Of a stretch of 37,578 nt of DNA, positions 15,730 to 23,695 are shown in pieces. The position numbers and the translations under genes were made by a program. The stretch is from contig UQXG01000004.1 in assembly GCA_900544945.1 (NCBI GenBank), positions 1-37,578 of the forward strand. Direction: 5' to 3'. Within the stretch, counting starts at the first letter, position 1. Each line of letters begins with the position of its first letter. Under the pieces are notes generated by a model. That model saw nothing but the letters and a program-made list of their open reading frames with translations. It did not search any database and had not been told where the DNA came from. The stretch is from an uncultured Eubacteriales bacterium (GTDB lineage Bacteria; Bacillota; Clostridia; Oscillospirales; Oscillospiraceae).

Positions 15730-16623
15730 TCAGATCAGGAACCCACTCTCGATCTCCTCCGCTTTCCCCTTCACCCCCAGCAGCTGGCTCACCATGGGCA
15801 GGCTCTCATCCAGCCGTCCCTGCAAGGCCTCCTTCAGAGCCAGCAGTTCCTCCGCCCCGGCGGTCTGCGCCAGAGACCGGAGCACCGGCTCGGAAACTCC
15901 CAGCTCCAACGCCAGCCCCAGCCGAACCACGCAGTCCTCTAAGTCCTTCCGGTAACGTCTTCCCAACTCCGCCTCCTTCGTCAGCGTCCGATACTCCGCC
16001 TGAGCCCCGTGTTCCGCCGCCAGTTCCTTCAGGGAAACCGCCGCGCCCATGCCCTTCATGACCCCGGCCTCCCGCTGAGCCGGCACCGCCACAAAGGAAA
16101 ACTCATAGGCATCCACCGGCTCCTTGAGGATCACCGCGCAGATCTGCCCATCGTAGTGCTCTCCCTTCACATGACCGCAGGTTCCGTACTCGCTGCCGCA
16201 GATGGAGCATACCGCCTGCGCCATGGCGCAGCCCACGGAAACCTCCTTCTTGATGCCCGCCTCGATGTCCGCAATCAGCTCGTCATTCTTGCCGCCCCGG
16301 CGGATGTAGGCCCAGGCCCGGATATAGCTTGCGTCCTTTTCCTTCACCACCTGGGTCTCGAAAATCCGGGCTACCTGATTTTCCGTGCTCCACCGGTGAT
16401 CCAGAATTCCCGTTTTCCCGAGGAACAGCTTGGCAAGCCCGGGCAGTGCCCCGGTGTCGAACCGCTCCCCGTCCCGGTCAATCCGGTCGTCGCACAGCCG
16501 CAGGGAGAAGACATATACCTGCTCCCCGTTCAGCCTGGCCTTTGTCAAGGCATTGATCGCCTCCAACTGCGCCGCCGTCGGTGCCCCGCTGGATACCGTC
16601 TCGGCGGCCTTTCTGATTTCCAT
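15730..16623 (-). CDS. Phage prohead protease with C-terminal scaffold-like region
   Basis: 297 residues. Residues 35-200 resemble HK97/XkdF-type prohead proteases: CDDRIDRDGERFD, a candidate catalytic His in ILDHRWS, a candidate catalytic Ser in GIKKEVSVGCAM, and the hallmark AYEFSFVAVPAQREAGVMK. A small Cys/His cluster, CSICGSEYGTCGH, sits between and may bind metal. The last 100 residues are helical and charged, like a capsid scaffold fused to the protease. AAAGGAGG precedes the ATG by about 6 nt. The gene follows the portal gene, the normal order. Confidence 0.78.
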   Translation of the reverse strand: MEIRKAAETVSSGAPTAAQLEAINALTKARLNGEQVYVFSLRLCDDRIDRDGERFDTGALPGLAKLFLGKTGILDHRWSTENQVARIFETQVVKEKDASYIRAWAYIRRGGKNDELIADIEAGIKKEVSVGCAMAQAVCSICGSEYGTCGHVKGEHYDGQICAVILKEPVDAYEFSFVAVPAQREAGVMKGMGAAVSLKELAAEHGAQAEYRTLTKEAELGRRYRKDLEDCVVRLGLALELGVSEPVLRSLAQTAGAEELLALKEALQGRLDESLPMVSQLLGVKGKAEEIESGFLI

Positions 16624-16635
16624 AAAATCCCTCCT

Positions 16636-17766
16636 TTAGTCCTTTTTGCGATAGTGCTCGGCCTGGGCCCGGTACAGCTCTGCCTGAGCCTCCTGGGTGA
16701 TATCCTGAAGGCTGATGTCGTCCCATTCGATTTTCATCCGGTCGTCCAGCCCCTCCAGAGCCAGGAACATCCGGCAAATCCTGCCCATGGCCGGCTCCAC
16801 CGCCCGGCGCAGCGCCCACAATTCCGAGGTCAGCAGGTCTGCCTGCTGGGTGCTCATCCGTTCCGTGGTGCTCCAACTGAGCCCCAGCAGGAAGGGCGGC
16901 AGGCCGGTTTTCGCCACCAGCTGCTCCAGAATCTGCCGCACAGGCACCTGGGAATCCAGAATCGGTGCTTCCCCGCCGATGACCTTGATCTCCACGTCCC
17001 CCACGGCCACGAAATCCCGGACGGTACCGTTTTTGTTGTCCTCCATGGCCTTGGCCCATTCCTCGGCCACAGCCTTGCCCCGCTCCTGAGCCGCCGCCCC
17101 GTCCAGTTCCTCGCCGCCCTTGCAGATGACGCTGTAGCGCACATTTCCCGCCCGCTCCCAGTTGACGCCGATGGTGTTGTAGATTTTCAGCAGAATATCC
17201 GCCAGGAAGGGCATTCCCCGGAACATACTCACTCCATAGGGGTGGGCAGGCTCCGGGTGCCAGGTGGTGAACAGCAGCAAATGCTGATAAGGGAGCGGCC
17301 GCATGAGCCCGTTTTTGTCCATGCCCCACAGCACCGTTTCCAGGGGATTCTCCCCTTCCTGCACTTCCAGCTTCGTCACGTCTCCCCAGCATACCGCCCG
17401 GAGCCGTCCTCCCGCCACAATCAGCTCCCCTACTGCCCGTCCGTAGGTCAGCAGACTGTCCAGGTATCCGGACAGGAAGCTTTCGATGCCCATCTGCCCC
17501 CGGCCGCAGGGCATGTTCGCCAGAAAATCGTTGAGCCTTTCCTGGGCCTCAGGGCTTTTGCACTTCACCTCAAAGCCACCGCACAGCCGCACCATTTTCC
17601 CCACGGCGGCATCCAGCACAGGGATGGCCTCCCGCATTTCCCGGTAGACCCGTTCCTCCCCGCCGCCCAGGGGCACAAACCCCCGCATAGCGCCGAAGGG
17701 GTGGGTATCCCCGCAGCGCAGCTGACTTGTCACCGCGCCGCCTCCGGCCTTCTTTTTCCGTTTCAA
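16636..17766 (-). CDS. Phage portal protein
   Basis: 376 residues of the phage portal type. Marks are VLDAAVGKMVRLCGGFEV near the N-terminus, LDSLLTYGRAVGELIV, YGVSMFRGMPFLADIL, and the C-terminal stem/crown region LPPFLLGLSWSTTERMSTQQADLL. The portal ring is the vertex through which DNA enters the capsid. It begins with TTG at 17766, not ATG: AAGGAG lies 8 nt upstream, and the nearby ATG (17771) is out of frame and stops at once. Only 1 nt separates it from the terminase stop. The frame is intact. Confidence 0.88.
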   Translation of the reverse strand: MKRKKKAGGGAVTSQLRCGDTHPFGAMRGFVPLGGGEERVYREMREAIPVLDAAVGKMVRLCGGFEVKCKSPEAQERLNDFLANMPCGRGQMGIESFLSGYLDSLLTYGRAVGELIVAGGRLRAVCWGDVTKLEVQEGENPLETVLWGMDKNGLMRPLPYQHLLLFTTWHPEPAHPYGVSMFRGMPFLADILLKIYNTIGVNWERAGNVRYSVICKGGEELDGAAAQERGKAVAEEWAKAMEDNKNGTVRDFVAVGDVEIKVIGGEAPILDSQVPVRQILEQLVAKTGLPPFLLGLSWSTTERMSTQQADLLTSELWALRRAVEPAMGRICRMFLALEGLDDRMKIEWDDISLQDITQEAQAELYRAQAEHYRKKD

Positions 17767-17767
17767 T

Positions 17768-19009
17768 TCATCGTCTCCTTTCCACGCTCTGGGCCGCGAA
17801 GACCGGGGCGGATGCCCCCAGCACCGTCGCGGCGAAGTAGCGCATGTCGTCCATGGCGTGATCGTGCTCCTTGCGCACCCTGTCCTTCCCGCCGCCGGGT
17901 TCCCAGAGGTATTCCCCCAATTCCCGGATGCAGTCCGGGCAGGTGTCGCAGATAACCAGTTTCCCGGATTTCAGGCAGTCGGAAGTGAGCCGGATGCCGC
18001 TGAGCACATCGTTTTTCGCCTTGCGCACCGGAATCCCCCGGCGGCGAAGCACCTCAAGGAAGCTGGCGGCACTGGGGTCAACGATCACGCCCCGAAGTCT
18101 CCGGCCTCCCGCCAAGGCCTCCAGCGCGTCGGCATATTCCCCGTCAGTCATCTGCCGCTTTTCCCGACGGGAGTCGAAGTAGAATTCCGCCACCCGGTAC
18201 CAGCTTTCTCCCTTTCTGCCCCACAGTCCCATGGAAGTGGGATTCACCGTGCCGTAATCGCAGGAGATGTACCAATCCTGGCACCCCTCCGGAGCCGACC
18301 TCAGCATATCCGGGGTGAAGAAGTCGTAGACCCGCCCCTCGGCCTGAACCCACTGCCCCAGAATATACCTCTGGTAGAACACCCCGGTATACAGCCGCCG
18401 GTACCGCTCCCGGATGCCTTCCGTCAGGGAAGGGTTATCCTCCATGGTAAATTGGAGCCGCAGGCAGTTCCGCTTTTCCGCCTCCAGAATCCAGGTTTTG
18501 TAGAACCAGTGCTCCGGTCCCTCCGGGTTGCAGTTGAACCAGAGCCGGCTTCCCGCCACAGAGCACCGGGCGCAGGCCTGCTCCACGAAGGAACGGGGCA
18601 TCAGGGCGGTTTCGTCCAGAAGGATTCCGGCGAAGGTAATGCCCTGAATCAGAGACGCGGAGCTTTCGTCCCGACCGCCGAAGGTGTAGAACCGATTTTC
18701 CCGACCCCACAGCTTCAGAATAACCAGATTTTCCGTCCGCTTCTCCTGGCAGGTTGCCCCCAAAGCCTCCAACTTCGGCAGAATCTCCGACAGAACGTTT
18801 CGCCGGAGGGAGCCGATGGTCTTCCCGCAGACTCCGAACTTCTGGCTTCGGAAGCAGCTCATGGCCCACAGGAAGAACCCCAGTCCCATGGCCAGGGTTT
18901 TCCCGGACCGCACTGCCCCATCGCAGACGATGGCCTCCTTGTGGCAATCCGGAGAGCCTGGCATCCACCAGGTGAGCACCCTGCGCTGCTTGGCAGAGAA
19001 TTCCGTCAT
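17768..19009 (-). CDS. terL: Phage terminase large subunit
   Basis: 413 residues, complete packaging motor. Walker A is GAVRSGKT (31-38), Walker B GILLDET with Asp132/Glu133, and the coupling motif is FNCNPEG (158-164). The RNase H-like nuclease keeps its acidic residues: Asp251 in SCDYGTVNPT, Asp311 in VIVDPSAASF and Asp387/388 in DHAMDDMRYF. Both the ATPase and nuclease look competent, so this is not a decayed copy. It resembles PBSX/SPP1-type terminases. The start overlaps the small subunit gene by 4 bp (ATGA). Confidence 0.95.
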   Translation of the reverse strand: MTEFSAKQRRVLTWWMPGSPDCHKEAIVCDGAVRSGKTLAMGLGFFLWAMSCFRSQKFGVCGKTIGSLRRNVLSEILPKLEALGATCQEKRTENLVILKLWGRENRFYTFGGRDESSASLIQGITFAGILLDETALMPRSFVEQACARCSVAGSRLWFNCNPEGPEHWFYKTWILEAEKRNCLRLQFTMEDNPSLTEGIRERYRRLYTGVFYQRYILGQWVQAEGRVYDFFTPDMLRSAPEGCQDWYISCDYGTVNPTSMGLWGRKGESWYRVAEFYFDSRREKRQMTDGEYADALEALAGGRRLRGVIVDPSAASFLEVLRRRGIPVRKAKNDVLSGIRLTSDCLKSGKLVICDTCPDCIRELGEYLWEPGGGKDRVRKEHDHAMDDMRYFAATVLGASAPVFAAQSVERRR

Positions 19010-19326
19010 GGTTCCCCACCGCCGCTCAGTGCCTTCAGAAACTCCGCCGCTTCCCCATCGTCCGCGCCGATGGCGGCGGACAGTGCCTCCACCGCCTTCA
19101 GCCGGTCGATGAGCTTCACCTCCACCCCGCCCTTGTCGCTTCGGCGCACCTCGCTGAGCAGGCTCAGCTCCAGCGCGTCCAGGTCAGGGCAATCCTCCAG
19201 CACCAGCCGAACGCAGTCGTTGGCGCTGCCAAAGGCCAACTCTCCCAACCGCCGGACGATATCCCTTCGGCTGAGTTTTCCGGAGCGGATTCGCCCTTCC
19301 AACCGTGAAGATCTTTCCTTGTTCAT
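19006..19326 (-). CDS. Candidate terminase small subunit
   Basis: 106 residues, basic helical N-terminus (SRLEGRIRSGKLSRRDIVRRLGELAFG), then ANDCVRLVLED and LDALELSLLSEVRRSDKGGVEVKLIDRLKAVEAL. I know no diagnostic motif. Position directly before terL with a 4-bp overlap, the small size, and a basic N-terminus followed by helical oligomerisation-like segments all suggest DNA recognition for packaging. AAAGGAGG lies 5 nt before the ATG. It is the first gene of the module; no convincing sigma-A promoter was found upstream. Confidence 0.65.
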   Translation of the reverse strand: MNKERSSRLEGRIRSGKLSRRDIVRRLGELAFGSANDCVRLVLEDCPDLDALELSLLSEVRRSDKGGVEVKLIDRLKAVEALSAAIGADDGEAAEFLKALSGGGEP

Positions 19327-19412
19327 TGCAGCCTCCTTTCACCCCTGTCTCCAAATCCCGCCTTTTTTGCACGGCTGACGGCAAATTTTCCCCGGCGGAT
19401 ATAGGAAAGTAG

Positions 19413-19440
19413 TTGCATTCTTCCGCAAAAGAGGTAGAAT
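19413..19440 (+). promoter_or_regulatory. Possible promoter for the Hpt gene
   Basis: TTGCAT (19413-19418), a 16-nt spacer and TAGAAT (19435-19440), 58 nt before the ATG. Moderate match only. Confidence 0.45.
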
Positions 19441-19497
19441 AGACCTATACAGAAATCCACGCGGCCTCCGGGCGGCGAGAATCAGGAGAGATTGCCC

Positions 19498-19851
19498 ATG
19501 ACCATTGAACAGTGCTATGCCCGGATAGGCGGCAGCTTCGCCGAAGTCAGTGCCCGGCTCCCCGACACCTGCCTGGTTGAAAAATTCGTCCGCAAGTTTC
19601 CGGAGGATCCCAGCTATGCCCAGCTGAAGCAGGCCCTGGCGGATGACTGCCTGGCCGATGCCTTCCGGGCTGCCCATACGCTCAAGGGCGTAGCCGCGAA
19701 CCTGAGCTTCGAGCCTCTGCGCCGGTCCGCCAGCGCGCTTACGGAGCTTCTGCGCCACGCCGACAGCATCCCCCCTGAGGCGCATCCTCTGTTTGCCCAG
19801 GTCACCCGGGACTATGAGGCCACCCTTGCCGCCATCGCCCAGCTGGACTAA
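19498..19851 (+). CDS. Orphan histidine phosphotransfer (Hpt) domain protein
   Basis: 117 residues forming a single Hpt four-helix bundle. The phosphoacceptor is His60 in AAHTLKGVAANL. Hpt proteins relay phosphate between response-regulator receiver domains. No histidine kinase or response regulator lies in this window, so its partners are unknown. The ATG at 19498 has AGGAGA 8 nt upstream; an in-frame TTG at 19492 is the other option. It is divergent from the phage-type module and shares the 171-nt spacer with it, which may be chance. Confidence 0.88.
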   Translation: MTIEQCYARIGGSFAEVSARLPDTCLVEKFVRKFPEDPSYAQLKQALADDCLADAFRAAHTLKGVAANLSFEPLRRSASALTELLRHADSIPPEAHPLFAQVTRDYEATLAAIAQLD

Positions 19852-19856
19852 CACCC

Positions 19857-19975
19857 CCAAGCCTTCCCCTGAGAGGGTGGTGCTCCGCGCAGCGAATTCA
19901 AATCAATCAATTGCCAGTGGCAATTGCTCCATAGTGTATAGGTGCCCGCCGCGGCGGGCGGATGAGGTCGCTTTT
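19857..19975. repeat. Palindromic composite repeat, copy C, first part
   Basis: Begins with a damaged AAGCCTTCCCCT...AGGGTGG block, joins GGTGCTCCGCGCAGCGAATT as in copies B and E, then the hairpin CAATTGCC-agt-GGCAATTG (19908-19926), and ends near GCCCGCCGCGGCGGGCGGATGAGG. It looks like a chimera of the two repeat types. It starts 5 nt after the Hpt stop codon. Confidence 0.75.
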
Positions 19976-20006
19976 GCATTACCTTCCGCACTTTCCTATA
20001 GCGCAT

Positions 20007-20128
20007 GTCATTGCGAACCAGCGCGCACGCTGGTGTGGCAATCCGTTCTCTTATCATGTCGATTATTCTGACATTTCGGGGAATGCGGATTGCCACACCA
20101 GTGACATCGGTCACTGGTTCGCAATGAC
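20007..20128. repeat. Palindromic repeat, copy C, second part with paired hairpin ends
   Basis: A 122-nt unit. The left arm (20007-20045) starts GTCATTGCGAACCAGC and folds on GCTGG. The right arm (20086-20128) is its imperfect reverse complement and ends GGTTCGCAATGAC. The arms can form one long hairpin or two small ones, a MITE-like layout. No ORF inside. Confidence 0.85.
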
Positions 20129-20156
20129 CGCTAAGGAAGCTCTGAATAGAACCCCC

Positions 20157-20190
20157 AAGGGCGGCCAATCATGGCTGCCCTTATTTCGTT
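20157..20190 (+). terminator. Terminator-like hairpin
   Basis: AAGGGCGGCC (20157-20166) pairs with GGCTGCCCTT (20173-20182) with one G-U pair and a 6-nt loop, then TATTTCGTT. It may end transcription from the Hpt side before the T-box promoter. Confidence 0.55.
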
Positions 20191-20288
20191 CCCCGCTAAC
20201 CCGCACAAACCGCCCCGTCCCATCTTCCCGCTTTTTGTCACTTTTAGAAAAAAGTGTGTTTCAAAGGCGGACTTTTGCATTTCCCTGC

Positions 20289-20317
20289 TTGACACTGACG
20301 GCGACTCGTGCTATAAT
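20289..20317 (+). promoter_or_regulatory. Perfect-consensus sigma-A promoter of the ilvA T-box transcript
   Basis: TTGACA (20289-20294), a 17-nt spacer and TATAAT (20312-20317), matching the consensus exactly. Start of transcription is expected near 20324. Such a strong promoter suits a unit controlled afterwards by premature termination. Confidence 0.93.
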
Positions 20318-20323
20318 CCGGCA

Positions 20324-20610
20324 CACATAGAGATAACGCTTTGAAGAGAATAAAGCAATTTCCCTTCCCCCTTCAGAGAGCTGCCGGTTGGTGCGAGGCA
20401 GCGGCGGACGAAATTGTATACTGGTCTCTGAGCGGTCTGCCTGAAAGGAATTCCGAGTAAGCAGAACGGAGCCCGACCGATACAGCGGGAGACGGTTGTT
20501 GGATCGTCGTGAGGTGGCCGCGTAATGCGGCAAAAAGAGTGGTACCGCAAGGTTTTTATGTCAGTAAAGGCCCTGTCTCTTTCAATTTGGAGAGACAGGG
20601 TGTTTTTATA
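20324..20610 (+). ncRNA. T-box riboswitch leader of ilvA
   Basis: A tRNA-sensing leader. Stem I apical part: GCTGCC (20380-20385), loop GGTTGGTGCGA, GGCAGC (20397-20402). CAGAGA at 20374 pairs with TCTCTG at 20425, and GAGC follows. The specifier, by alignment with glyQS and ilvB leaders, is CTG (20421-20423), a leucine codon; ACT (threonine) is possible if the loop is shifted. A TCTGC/GCAGA helix (20436/20461) follows. The T-box is AGAGTGGTACCGC (20536-20548); its TGGT bulge expects a tRNA with A73, as in tRNA-Leu or tRNA-Ile. The terminator is CCCTGTCTCT/AGAGACAGGG (20571-20600) plus TGTTTTTAT. Uncharged tRNA would favour read-through into ilvA. Confidence 0.95.
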
Positions 20611-20671
20611 ACCATTCTCCCAGGAATTCCCCTATTTTTCTCCGAATCACCCAGGAAAGGAACAAACTGCC

Positions 20672-21865
20672 ATGGTCACAATTGATAAAATCTTCCACGC
20701 CTCCGTTGTCCTGAAGGACATCATCCGTCCCACCCCCTTAGCCAAGGCCTACGGCATTGCCGAGGACTGCGCCCTCTACCTGAAGCCCGAGTGCCTGCAA
20801 AAGACCGGCTCTTTCAAGCTTCGGGGCTCCGGCTATAAAATCGCTATGCTTTCCGATGAGGAAAAGGCCAAGGGCGTCATCGCCTGCTCCGCCGGCAACC
20901 ACGCCCAGGGCGTGGCGCTGGCCGCCAGCAAGTGCGGCATCTCTTCCCTGATCTGCCTGCCCGATACCGCCCCCATCTCCAAGGTGGAGGCCACCAAGGG
21001 CTACGGTGCCCAGGTCTGCCTGGTGCCCGGTGTCTACGACGATGCCTATAACAAGGCTCTGGAACTGAAGGAGGAGCACGGCTACACCTTTGTCCACCCC
21101 TTCGACGATGAGTACGTCATCGCCGGTCAGGGCACCATCGGTCTGGAGATCATGAATGAAATGAGCGACGTGGATGCGGTTCTGGTGCCCATCGGCGGCG
21201 GCGGACTGATCTCCGGCGTGGCCTGCGCCATCAAGTCTATCTCCCCCCATGTGAAGGTCTACGGCGTTCAGGCCGCCGGCGCTCCCAGCATGTATAACGC
21301 CATCCACCACGGCAAAATGGAAGCCCTGACATCCGTTTCCACCATTGCCGACGGCATCGCCGTGAAAAAGCCCGGCGAGCTGACCTATGAAATGGTCAAA
21401 AACTATGTGGACGACATTGCTCTCGTCACCGAGGACGAAATTGCCGCCGCCATTCTGGCTCTCATCGAGAAGCAGAAGATGATCGCCGAGGGTGCCGGTG
21501 CGGTTTCCGTGGCCGCCGCCATGTTCCACAAGTTCCCCCTGGAGGGCAAGAAGGTGGTCAGCCTGATCTCCGGCGGCAACATCGACGTGACCAGCCTGTC
21601 CCGGGTCATTGACCGGGGTCTGATGAAGTCCGGCCGCACCACCAGCCTGCTCATCGAGCTGGTGGACAAGCCCGGCCAGCTGATGGAGGTCTCCCGGATT
21701 ATCGCCCAGTGCGGCGGCAATGTGATTTCCGTCCACCACGAGCGCAACGGTGAAACCGAATCCATCAACGGCTGCTATCTGCGGCTGTCTCTGGAAACCC
21801 GAAATTACGACCATGTCCAGCAGATCACCCAGGCACTGAAGGATGCCGGCTTTAAGATAGTATAA
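20672..21865 (+). CDS. ilvA: Threonine ammonia-lyase (threonine dehydratase)
   Basis: 397 residues. Deaminates threonine to 2-oxobutanoate, the entry to isoleucine. The PLP lysine is Lys49 in KTGSFKLRGSGYK. The phosphate loop is PIGGGGLISG, and SAGNHAQGVA and ISGGNID are also typical. A single C-terminal ACT-like domain (about 325-397, starting TTSLLIELVDKPGQLMEV) marks the shorter TdcB-like/clostridial type rather than the 510-residue E. coli IlvA with two ACT-like domains, so isoleucine inhibition may differ. AAAGGA precedes the ATG by 10 nt. It directly follows the T-box leader. Confidence 0.93.
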   Translation: MVTIDKIFHASVVLKDIIRPTPLAKAYGIAEDCALYLKPECLQKTGSFKLRGSGYKIAMLSDEEKAKGVIACSAGNHAQGVALAASKCGISSLICLPDTAPISKVEATKGYGAQVCLVPGVYDDAYNKALELKEEHGYTFVHPFDDEYVIAGQGTIGLEIMNEMSDVDAVLVPIGGGGLISGVACAIKSISPHVKVYGVQAAGAPSMYNAIHHGKMEALTSVSTIADGIAVKKPGELTYEMVKNYVDDIALVTEDEIAAAILALIEKQKMIAEGAGAVSVAAAMFHKFPLEGKKVVSLISGGNIDVTSLSRVIDRGLMKSGRTTSLLIELVDKPGQLMEVSRIIAQCGGNVISVHHERNGETESINGCYLRLSLETRNYDHVQQITQALKDAGFKIV

Positions 21866-21889
21866 AATTTGGGCATTTAGAAAAAAGAT

Positions 21890-21932
21890 GTCATTGCGAA
21901 CCAGTCCTCAGACTGGTGTGGCAATCCCCCGG
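21890..21932. repeat. Palindromic repeat, copy D (short)
   Basis: GTCATTGCGAACCAGTC-ctca-GACTGGTGTGGCAATCCCCCGG, a single end-unit of the repeat family with hairpin CCAGTC/GACTGG. It lies in the 155-nt gap between ilvA and leuA. No clear terminator or new promoter was seen in that gap, so T-box read-through probably reaches leuA. Confidence 0.85.
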
Positions 21933-22020
21933 ATCGGCGTGAGCAGGCTGCTTTCCCGTCAATCCCGGTGGATGCGGCCGCCGTCTTTTTCCGCCCGGAA
22001 ATAAAAGGAGAAAAACGCAT

Positions 22021-23685
22021 ATGGATACCAGCAAATACGCAATCGGCTATTACCCGGCTCCGGGCAGCCACTTTAAGTGGGTTCACAAGGATCACATTGA
22101 AAAGGCTCCCCAATGGTGCAGCGTGGACCTGCGGGACGGCAACCAAAGCCTGGTGATTCCCATGAGTCTGGAAGAGAAGCTGGAATTCTACCATATGCTC
22201 CTTCGCATCGGCTTCAAGGAAATCGAGGTAGGCTTCCCCGCCGCCTCGGAAACCGAGTACGAGTTCCTGCGCACCCTGATTGAAAATCACATGATTCCCG
22301 GTGATGTATCCGTCCAGGTGCTGACCCAGTGCCGGGAGCACATCATCCGCCGGACCTTCGAGGCCTGTAAGGGTGCCCCCAACGCCATCATTCACTTCTA
22401 TAATTCCACTTCCGTTGCCCAGCGGGAGCAGGTCTTCCGCAAGAGCAAGGAGGAGATCAAGCAGATTGCCGTGGAGGGCGCCCGGCTTGTGAAGAAGCTG
22501 GCCGCGGAATATGAGGGCAATTTCCGCTTCGAGTATTCCCCCGAAAGCTTCACCGGCACCGAGCCGGAGTACGCCCTGGAAGTGTGCAACGCGGTTCTGG
22601 ACGTGCTGGAGCCGGGCCCTGACAACAATGTCATCATCAACCTGCCCGTCACCGTGGAAATGAGCCTGCCTCACGTCTACGCCAGCCAGATTGAGTACAT
22701 GAGTGAAAACCTCAAGTACCGGGAGTATGTCACCGTCTCCCTGCATCCGCACAATGACCGGGGCACCGGCGTTGCCGACACGGAGCTGGCGCTGCTGGCC
22801 GGAGCCGACCGGGTGGAAGGCACCCTCTTTGGCAACGGCGAGCGCACCGGCAACGTAGACGTGATTACCCTGGCCATGAATATGTACTCCCATGGCGTTG
22901 ACCCGGAGCTGGACTTCACCGACATGCCCGCCATCTGCAAGACCTACGAGGAGTGCACCCGGATGCACGTCTATGAGCGAAGCCCCTACGCCGGTTCTCT
23001 GGTCTTCGCCGCCTTCTCCGGCTCCCACCAGGATGCCATTGCCAAGGGCATGGCCTGGCGGAAGGAAAAGAATCTCCACCATTGGACGGTTCCCTACCTG
23101 CCGGTGGATCCCCAGGACATCAGCCGCACCTACGATGCCGACGTCATCCGGGTCAATTCCCAGAGCGGCAAGGGCGGCATCGGATATCTTCTGGAGCAGG
23201 CCTACGGCTACATCCTGCCGCCGAAGATGCGCGAGCACCTGAGCTATCAGTGCAAGTCCGTCTCCGACCACGACCACCGGGAGCTGAAAGCCGAGGACGT
23301 GCTGGCCATCTTCATGGATCACTATCTGAACGTAAACCACCCCCTGGCCATTTCCTCCCTCCATTTCACCCAGAATGCTGAGGGCGTGGATGCCATCGTC
23401 ACCTTCCTGCGCCATGGTCGGGAAACCACCGTCCAGAGCAAGGGCAACGGCTCTCTGGATGCGGTGAGCAACGCCCTCAAGGCCTACTCCGGTGCCGATT
23501 ACACCCTGAAGGTCTACACCGAGCACTCCGTCCAGGAGCGCAGCTCCGGCTCCACCGCCGCGGCCTATATCGGCCTGGAAGCGCCCGACGGCACCATGTA
23601 CTGGGGTGCGGGCACGGACACGGATATCATCAAGGCCAGTGCCGGCGCGCTGATCGGTGCCTACAATAATATGACGAACAAGTGA
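22021..23685 (+). CDS. leuA: 2-isopropylmalate synthase, type 2
   Basis: 554 residues. Condenses acetyl-CoA with 2-oxoisovalerate, the committed leucine step. Catalytic TIM barrel: SVDLRDGNQSL (metal-binding Asp near residue 37), GFKEIEVGFPAAS, VSLHPHNDRGTGVAD (metal-binding His) and GTLFGNGERTGNVD. The C-terminal regulatory domain (about 430-554) is the usual leucine-binding LeuA dimer domain. The long N-terminal lead (YYPAPGSHFKWVHKDHIEKAPQ) and length place it in the LeuA-2 group also seen in actinobacteria and yeast. AAAGGAG precedes the ATG by 10 nt. Confidence 0.96.
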   Translation: MDTSKYAIGYYPAPGSHFKWVHKDHIEKAPQWCSVDLRDGNQSLVIPMSLEEKLEFYHMLLRIGFKEIEVGFPAASETEYEFLRTLIENHMIPGDVSVQVLTQCREHIIRRTFEACKGAPNAIIHFYNSTSVAQREQVFRKSKEEIKQIAVEGARLVKKLAAEYEGNFRFEYSPESFTGTEPEYALEVCNAVLDVLEPGPDNNVIINLPVTVEMSLPHVYASQIEYMSENLKYREYVTVSLHPHNDRGTGVADTELALLAGADRVEGTLFGNGERTGNVDVITLAMNMYSHGVDPELDFTDMPAICKTYEECTRMHVYERSPYAGSLVFAAFSGSHQDAIAKGMAWRKEKNLHHWTVPYLPVDPQDISRTYDADVIRVNSQSGKGGIGYLLEQAYGYILPPKMREHLSYQCKSVSDHDHRELKAEDVLAIFMDHYLNVNHPLAISSLHFTQNAEGVDAIVTFLRHGRETTVQSKGNGSLDAVSNALKAYSGADYTLKVYTEHSVQERSSGSTAAAYIGLEAPDGTMYWGAGTDTDIIKASAGALIGAYNNMTNK

Positions 23686-23695
23686 GGTTTTTACC

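Noticed and set aside
17769..17771. ATG as start of the portal gene
   Set aside because: It is out of frame with the portal and reaches TGA after two codons.
16009..17955. 648-codon plus-strand frame across the phage module
   Set aside because: It runs opposite the portal and protease genes, which have clear family motifs and ribosome sites. It is proline- and histidine-rich as expected of an antisense frame.
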